The position numbers and the translations under genes were made by a program. Positions 6,443 to 9,428 of a DNA stretch of 9,428 nucleotides are shown here, one piece after another. This DNA comes from Pseudomonadota bacterium (GTDB lineage Bacteria; Pseudomonadota; Alphaproteobacteria; Rhizobiales; Beijerinckiaceae), in the NCBI GenBank assembly GCA_023452965.1, contig JAEXUU010000727.1, forward strand, positions 1-9,428, written 5' to 3'. Under the pieces are notes generated by a model. It did no database searches, was not told the DNA's origin, and saw only the letters and a program-made list of their open reading frames with translations. Each line of letters begins with the position of its first letter. Within the stretch, counting starts at the first letter, position 1.

Positions 6443-6718
6443 TCAGTTCGTCGGGACGGGCGGCGTGCCGGGCCGGGGCGTTCTGCCGAGCGGCGGCTTA
6501 CGCTTCGGCGTGGGCAACAGGCCGTCGCGCTGCGCCTGCTTGCGAGCCGCCTTCCTTGCACGCCGGATGGCATCGGCGCGCTCGCGGACGCGCCGCTCCG
6601 ACGGCTTTTCATAGGATCGGCGCTGCTTCATTTCCCGAAACACGCCTTCGCGCTGCATCCTCTTCTTCAGGACGCGAAGCGCCTGATCGACATTGTTGTC
6701 GCGCACGAGAACCTGCAT
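6443..6718 (-). CDS. rpsU: 30S ribosomal protein S21
   Basis: The product is 91 residues from ATG 6718. [20 protein letters not shown] at the start, then the [20 protein letters not shown] core and an Arg/Ala-rich helix, are the S21 pattern (bS21 in E. coli: IKVREN...ALRRFKR...YEKPTxxRKR). The protein binds the 30S platform close to the anti-Shine-Dalgarno region of 16S rRNA and helps initiation. It is about 20 residues longer than the E. coli protein because of a Pro/Arg-rich tail ([19 protein letters not shown]), a common alphaproteobacterial feature. The in-frame ATG at 6736 is rejected because the Shine-Dalgarno sequence lies inside that extension. An intrinsic terminator ends only 4 bases before the ribosome binding site. 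Confidence 0.95.
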   Translation of the reverse strand: MQVLVRDNNVDQALRVLKKRMQREGVFREMKQRRSYEKPSERRVRERADAIRRARKAARKQAQRDGLLPTPKRKPPLGRTPRPGTPPVPTN

Positions 6719-6724
6719 CGGACA

Positions 6725-6730
6725 TCCTCT
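6725..6730 (-). promoter_or_regulatory. Ribosome binding site deciding the rpsU start
   Basis: AGAGGA on the leftward strand, 6 bases before ATG 6718. It shows that the upstream in-frame ATG at 6736 is not the start. Confidence 0.75.
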
Positions 6731-6734
6731 CTTC

Positions 6735-6770
6735 AAAAAAGTAAAAGGGCCGGGCTTGATGTCCCGACCC
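6735..6770 (-). terminator. Rho-independent terminator or attenuator between cspA and rpsU
   Basis: On the leftward strand an 8-base-pair stem GGGTCGGG / CCCGGCCC (one T-G wobble) with an 8-base loop is followed directly by TTTT, AC and TTTTTT. This is a textbook intrinsic terminator for the cspA transcript. It sits immediately upstream of the rpsU ribosome binding site. An alternative pairing AAGGGC (6783-6778) with GCCCTT (6750-6745) would compete with the stem. Confidence 0.85.
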
Positions 6771-6859
6771 CTCGATAGCCCTTGCTTCAGAGCGTTACGT
6801 GATGGCGCCAGTACATCCGTGGTCGCCTTTCAGATCGCTTGCCCCGTAGCAGCGGGCTT

Positions 6860-7069
6860 TCATTCGGCGCGCAGATTATCCGCCGACATCTTGCCGGAGC
6901 GCCTGTCCTGCACCAGCTCGTAGCTGATCTTCTGGCCATCGCGCAGATCGCGCATGCCTGCCCGCTCGACGGCGCTGATATGGACGAAGACGTCCTGACC
7001 GCCGTCATCCGGCTGAATGAAACCAAAACCCTTGGTGGCGTTGAACCACTTGACCGAACCCGAGCTCAT
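6860..7069 (-). CDS. cspA: Cold shock protein (CspA family)
   Basis: The product is 69 residues, a single cold-shock domain (five-stranded OB fold) that binds single-stranded RNA and [15 protein letters not shown] includes RNP1 (KGFGFI, 13-18) and VFVHI (27-31) is RNP2. The family acts as an RNA chaperone; alphaproteobacteria have several paralogues, not all cold-induced, so the symbol is generic. ATG 7069 has a perfect AGGAGG 5 bases upstream. The likely promoter lies about 130-165 bases upstream, which gives a long leader of the type known for cold-shock mRNAs. A terminator follows at 6770-6735. Confidence 0.95.
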   Translation of the reverse strand: MSSGSVKWFNATKGFGFIQPDDGGQDVFVHISAVERAGMRDLRDGQKISYELVQDRRSGKMSADNLRAE

Positions 7070-7205
7070 GGGAGCCTCCTACAGTCGTATTTGATGAAGC
7101 CGCACGAATTAGTGCAGCGGCGATTTCGAACAGAGGAGGAAGATCGTCAGCGCGGCGCGTTCACGAGCACCGAGGCCAAGTCGTTCGGCCTAATATCGAG
7201 ACATA
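7070..7205 (-). promoter_or_regulatory. Long structured leader of the cspA mRNA
   Basis: About 130 bases lie between the predicted transcription start and the cspA ATG. The leftward strand holds an AGGCC / GGCCT hairpin near 7190, a second inverted repeat (GCCGC ... GCGGC, 7121-7099, with inner GCAC/GTGC), and CCTCCT at 7139-7134, exactly complementary to the cspA AGGAGG. Long folded leaders are known to control E. coli cspA by temperature; this one is not obviously related in sequence. The structures were found by eye. Confidence 0.4.
7075..7080 (-). promoter_or_regulatory. Ribosome binding site of cspA
   Basis: A perfect AGGAGG, 5 bases before ATG 7069. A complementary CCTCCT occurs in the same leader at 7139-7134 and could mask it. 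Confidence 0.85.
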
Positions 7206-7250
7206 GATATGGAATCCGGAAACGCTTTTGTCAATTAAAAATTCAAAAAT
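7206..7250 (-). promoter_or_regulatory. Promoter of cspA with AT-rich upstream element
   Basis: On the leftward strand a perfect TTGACA (7234-7229) is preceded by an A/T-only stretch with one G (7250-7235) resembling an UP element. After 17 bases comes CATATC (7211-7206); TATCTA at 19 bases is an alternative. The -10 match is only about 3 of 6, but weak -10 elements are common in alphaproteobacteria. Transcription would start near 7199 and give a leader of about 130 bases. Confidence 0.55.
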
Positions 7251-7451
7251 AGATCAGATCACCTCGTGTCATCCTTCGCAGGCGGTCTATGGAATCTCGA
7301 TCACATCAACGGAAAACGGTCGCTCCGTCGGCCTGAATACAGTGCAATTCAAGGACGCGAGCAACGGGTCCACAAGCGCGAAACCGGGCGTCGGAGCGTC
7401 AAGCAGGGACGAAGCCGCTCCTGACATGACGAAGCGCCTGCGACATCCTAC

Positions 7452-9428
7452 ATGCAGCCCATGAATCGCGAACGCCCAGACCTGCCCGAGGAAGAGATCG
7501 AGCTGGAGGAGGAAACCGCCCTCCCTGCGCCCGAGCCTGCGCTCGATCTCGGCGAGGCGGCCCCCGGCGCGCTCAAGGCGGGCATCGAGGTGATTGCCGA
7601 GTTCGCGAGGCACCTGCCGAACCGGCCGGGCGTCTACCGGATGTTCGATCGCGCCGGCGAGGTGCTCTATGTCGGCAAGGCCAAGAGCCTGAAGAACCGG
7701 GTCACGGCCTATGCCCGCGGCATGGCGCATACCAATGCGGTGGCGCGCATGATCGCCGAGACGGCGAACATGGAGTTCGTCACCACCGGCACCGAGACCG
7801 AGGCGCTGCTGCTCGAATCGAACCTGATCAAGCAGCTCAGGCCGCGCTACAACGTGCTGCTGCGCGACGACAAATCGTTCCCCTACATCTTCCTGTCCGG
7901 CGACCATCCGGCCCCGCAGATCGCCAAGCACCGCGGCTCGCGCCAGCGCAAGGGCGATTATTTCGGCCCCTTCGCCTCGGTCTGGGCGGTGGAGCGCACC
8001 ATCGACGCGCTGCAGAAGGCGTTTCTCCTCCGCTCCTGCTCGGACAGCTATTCCGAGAACCGTACCCGACCCTGCCTGCTCTTCCAGCTCAAGCGCTGCT
8101 CCGGTCCCTGCACCGGCGAGATCTCGCACACTGACTATCAGGCCCTGGCCGACCAGGCCCGCGCCTTCCTCTCCGGCCGCTCCTCGGCGGTGAAGCAGCT
8201 CCTGTCGGAACGCATGCAGGCGGCGGCCGAGGAGCTCGAATTCGAGAAGGCGGCGCGCTATCGCGACCGGCTGGCGGCGCTCTCGGCCGTGCAGGCCGGG
8301 CAGGACATCAATACGCAAGGGGTCGAGGAAGCCGATGTCTTCGCCATCGACGAGCAGGCCGGGCAGTTCTGCGTCGAGATCTTCTTCTTCCGCAACAAGC
8401 AGAACTGGGGCAATCGCGCCCTTTTCCCGCGCGCCGACAAGAGCCTGAGCCCGGCCGAGGTGCTGGCCTCGGTCGTCACCCAGTTCTACGACGACAAGCC
8501 GCCCCCGCGGCTGGTGCTGGTCTCGCATGATCTGCCGGAGGCCGACCTCATCGCCGAGGCGCTCTGCGCCCGCGCCGGCCGCAAGGTCGAACTCGCGGCG
8601 CCCAAGCGCGGCGAGCGGCGCGATCTCGTCGCCCATGCCCAGAAGAACGCGCATGAGGCGCTCGCCCGCAAGCTCGCCGACAATGCCGGCCAGCAGAGCT
8701 TGCTCAACGCGCTCGGCGCCGCCTTCGGCATGGAGAAGGCGCCGCGCCGGGTCGAGGTCTACGACAACTCGCACATCATGGGCACGAACGCGGTCGGCGG
8801 CATGGTCGTCGCCGGCAGGGACGGCTTCATGAAGAGCCATTACCGCACCTTCAACATCTCCAGCGATACCATCGCCGGCGACGATTTCGGCATGATGCGC
8901 GAGGTGCTGAAGCGGCGCTTCTCGCGGCTGGCGAAGGAGGGGGGAGCAGCGACCGAAGCAGCCGAACTGGTTCAGGCGGAGACGGGCGAGCAGCCTGACG
9001 CAGTTGTGGACGAACTCGGGGGGGCGAGTCCCTCCCCCGCTACCATTCCTGCTGAAATGATGGCGGGGCCGGCTTCCGAGTTGCCCGAAGACGACGCCCC
9101 CTTCCCCTCGCGGCCCGATCTCGTCATCGTCGACGGCGGCAAGGGGCAGTTCGAAGCGGCGCGCAAGATCATGGCCGAATGCGGCGCCAGCGACATTGCG
9201 CTCGTCGCGATCGCCAAGGGCGAGGATCGCAACGCCATGCGCGAGACCTTCTTCATGGTGGGACGCGAGCCGTTCAAGCTGCCGCCGCGCGACCCGGCGC
9301 TCTACTTCATCCAGCGCCTGCGCGACGAAGCCCACCGCTTCGCCATCGGCACACACCGCGCCAAGCGCAAGCGCGACATCACCAAGAACCCGCTCGACGA
9401 GATCCCCGGCATCGGCCCCGCCCGGAAG
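7452..9428 (+). CDS. uvrC: Excinuclease ABC subunit C (3' end outside the window)
   Basis: 659 codons are present; the frame is open to the window edge. UvrC makes both incisions in nucleotide excision repair. The N-terminal GIY-YIG nuclease starts near residue 55: GVYRM (Tyr62), YVGKAK (Tyr73), Arg83, Glu122 in ALLLESN and Asn134. Cys196, 208, 216 and 220 match the spacing of the four E. coli cysteines (154/166/174/178) reported to hold an Fe-S cluster. A UVR (UvrB-binding) helix pair is at about 244-280. The RNase H-like domain follows: YDNSH (Asp438), VDGGKGQ (Asp561), EDR (Asp592 likely) and DEAH (His628). The window ends in the first helix-hairpin-helix (IPGIGPARK). It is longer than E. 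coli UvrC (610) because of an acidic N-terminal extension of about 45 residues and an insert at about 495-553. ATG 7452 follows an in-frame stop at 7422; ATG 7461 is also possible. No strong ribosome binding site is seen. Confidence 0.96.
   Translation, partial: MQPMNRERPDLPEEEIELEEETALPAPEPALDLGEAAPGALKAGIEVIAEFARHLPNRPGVYRMFDRAGEVLYVGKAKSLKNRVTAYARGMAHTNAVARMIAETANMEFVTTGTETEALLLESNLIKQLRPRYNVLLRDDKSFPYIFLSGDHPAPQIAKHRGSRQRKGDYFGPFASVWAVERTIDALQKAFLLRSCSDSYSENRTRPCLLFQLKRCSGPCTGEISHTDYQALADQARAFLSGRSSAVKQLLSERMQAAAEELEFEKAARYRDRLAALSAVQAGQDINTQGVEEADVFAIDEQAGQFCVEIFFFRNKQNWGNRALFPRADKSLSPAEVLASVVTQFYDDKPPPRLVLVSHDLPEADLIAEALCARAGRKVELAAPKRGERRDLVAHAQKNAHEALARKLADNAGQQSLLNALGAAFGMEKAPRRVEVYDNSHIMGTNAVGGMVVAGRDGFMKSHYRTFNISSDTIAGDDFGMMREVLKRRFSRLAKEGGAATEAAELVQAETGEQPDAVVDELGGASPSPATIPAEMMAGPASELPEDDAPFPSRPDLVIVDGGKGQFEAARKIMAECGASDIALVAIAKGEDRNAMRETFFMVGREPFKLPPRDPALYFIQRLRDEAHRFAIGTHRAKRKRDITKNPLDEIPGIGPARK
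9017..9039 (+). repeat. Intragenic hairpin in the uvrC insert
   Basis: C plus seven G (9017-9024) can pair with CCTCCCCCG (9031-9039) as an 8-base-pair stem with one G-U wobble and a 7-base loop. It lies inside the uvrC segment of unusual codon use, and may mark a palindromic element inserted in frame. Confidence 0.5.

Larger units (their letters stand above)
7070..7451. other. Divergent intergenic region between cspA and uvrC
   Basis: The region is 382 bases. The left part holds the cspA leader, and the A/T-rich centre (about 7200-7255) holds its promoter. The part from about 7260 to 7451 shows no protein I can support; a 78-codon rightward open frame ending at 7464 has no family features and no ribosome binding site. 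No clear uvrC promoter is visible. uvrC may be transcribed from a weak promoter in the A/T-rich centre. Confidence 0.5.

Noticed and set aside
5124..6614. Rightward open frame of 496 codons opposite lgt, the 85-residue gene and part of rpsU
   Set aside because: It overlaps three well-supported leftward genes; its product is His/Arg/Pro-rich low-complexity sequence without motifs.
7128..7142. LexA-like site GAAC-N7-GAAG
   Set aside because: It has one mismatch to the alphaproteobacterial GAAC-N7-GAAC box, lies about 310 bases from uvrC inside the cspA leader, and overlaps a purine-rich stretch explained otherwise.
7228..7464. Rightward 78-codon open frame upstream of uvrC
   Set aside because: It overlaps the uvrC start out of frame, begins at the cspA promoter, and has no ribosome binding site and no family features.
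7287..9356. Long leftward open frame (689 codons) covering uvrC
   Set aside because: It is antisense to a gene with all UvrC motifs; long antisense frames are expected in GC-rich DNA. Its translation shows no domain pattern and is dominated by Arg, Ala, Gly, Asp and Glu.

Overview
The window is GC-rich throughout (third codon positions are mostly G or C). It carries genes in the arrangement expected of an alphaproteobacterium of the order Hyphomicrobiales (Rhizobiales). The evidence is an Omp25/31-like outer membrane protein with a typical signal peptide, the lgt / MidA-type methyltransferase / pgeF cluster, a short S21 protein with a basic tail beside a cold-shock gene, and a long UvrC with an acidic N-terminal extension. 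A Bosea- or Methylobacterium-like genus would fit, but I cannot fix the genus from sequence alone. I see no mobile element, CRISPR array, tRNA, rRNA or phage gene. This is essentially a housekeeping region.

Layout. From the left edge, the start of an outer membrane beta-barrel gene runs leftward out of the window (1-156), with its own promoter and ribosome binding site. A 398-base spacer follows. Next is a rightward pair: a WaaE-like family 2 glycosyltransferase (555-1352) overlapping a PTR1/FolM-type pteridine reductase (1339-2091). Facing these is a long leftward block, read from right to left: cspA-like cold shock gene (7069-6860), intrinsic terminator, rpsU (6718-6443), a small coiled-coil protein (6409-6152), lgt (6002-5160), a MidA/NDUFAF7-like methyltransferase (5163-4057), pgeF (4039-3275), a 94-residue Gly/Ala-rich membrane protein (3174-2890) and a 2-hydroxychromene-2-carboxylate isomerase-like protein (2734-2105). 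To the right, divergent from cspA, uvrC begins at 7452 and leaves the window inside its C-terminal helix-hairpin-helix.

How the genes relate. lgt, the methyltransferase and pgeF are tightly packed (a 4-base GTGA overlap, then a 17-base gap) and look like one transcription unit. It combines lipoprotein maturation and peptidoglycan quality control with a protein methyltransferase whose relatives act on respiratory complex I. cspA, rpsU and the 85-residue protein look like a cold/translation unit in which a terminator hairpin separates cspA from the ribosome binding site of rpsU. The glycosyltransferase probably works on lipopolysaccharide core or another envelope glycan. uvrC is the nuclease of nucleotide excision repair.

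The parts most worth a second look are regulatory or structural rather than new gene systems. They are the terminator/attenuator abutting the rpsU ribosome binding site, the long cspA leader with a CCUCCU segment able to mask its own AGGAGG, and a roughly 55-residue insert in UvrC with unusual codon use and an internal hairpin. I did not find a convincing undescribed multi-gene system.
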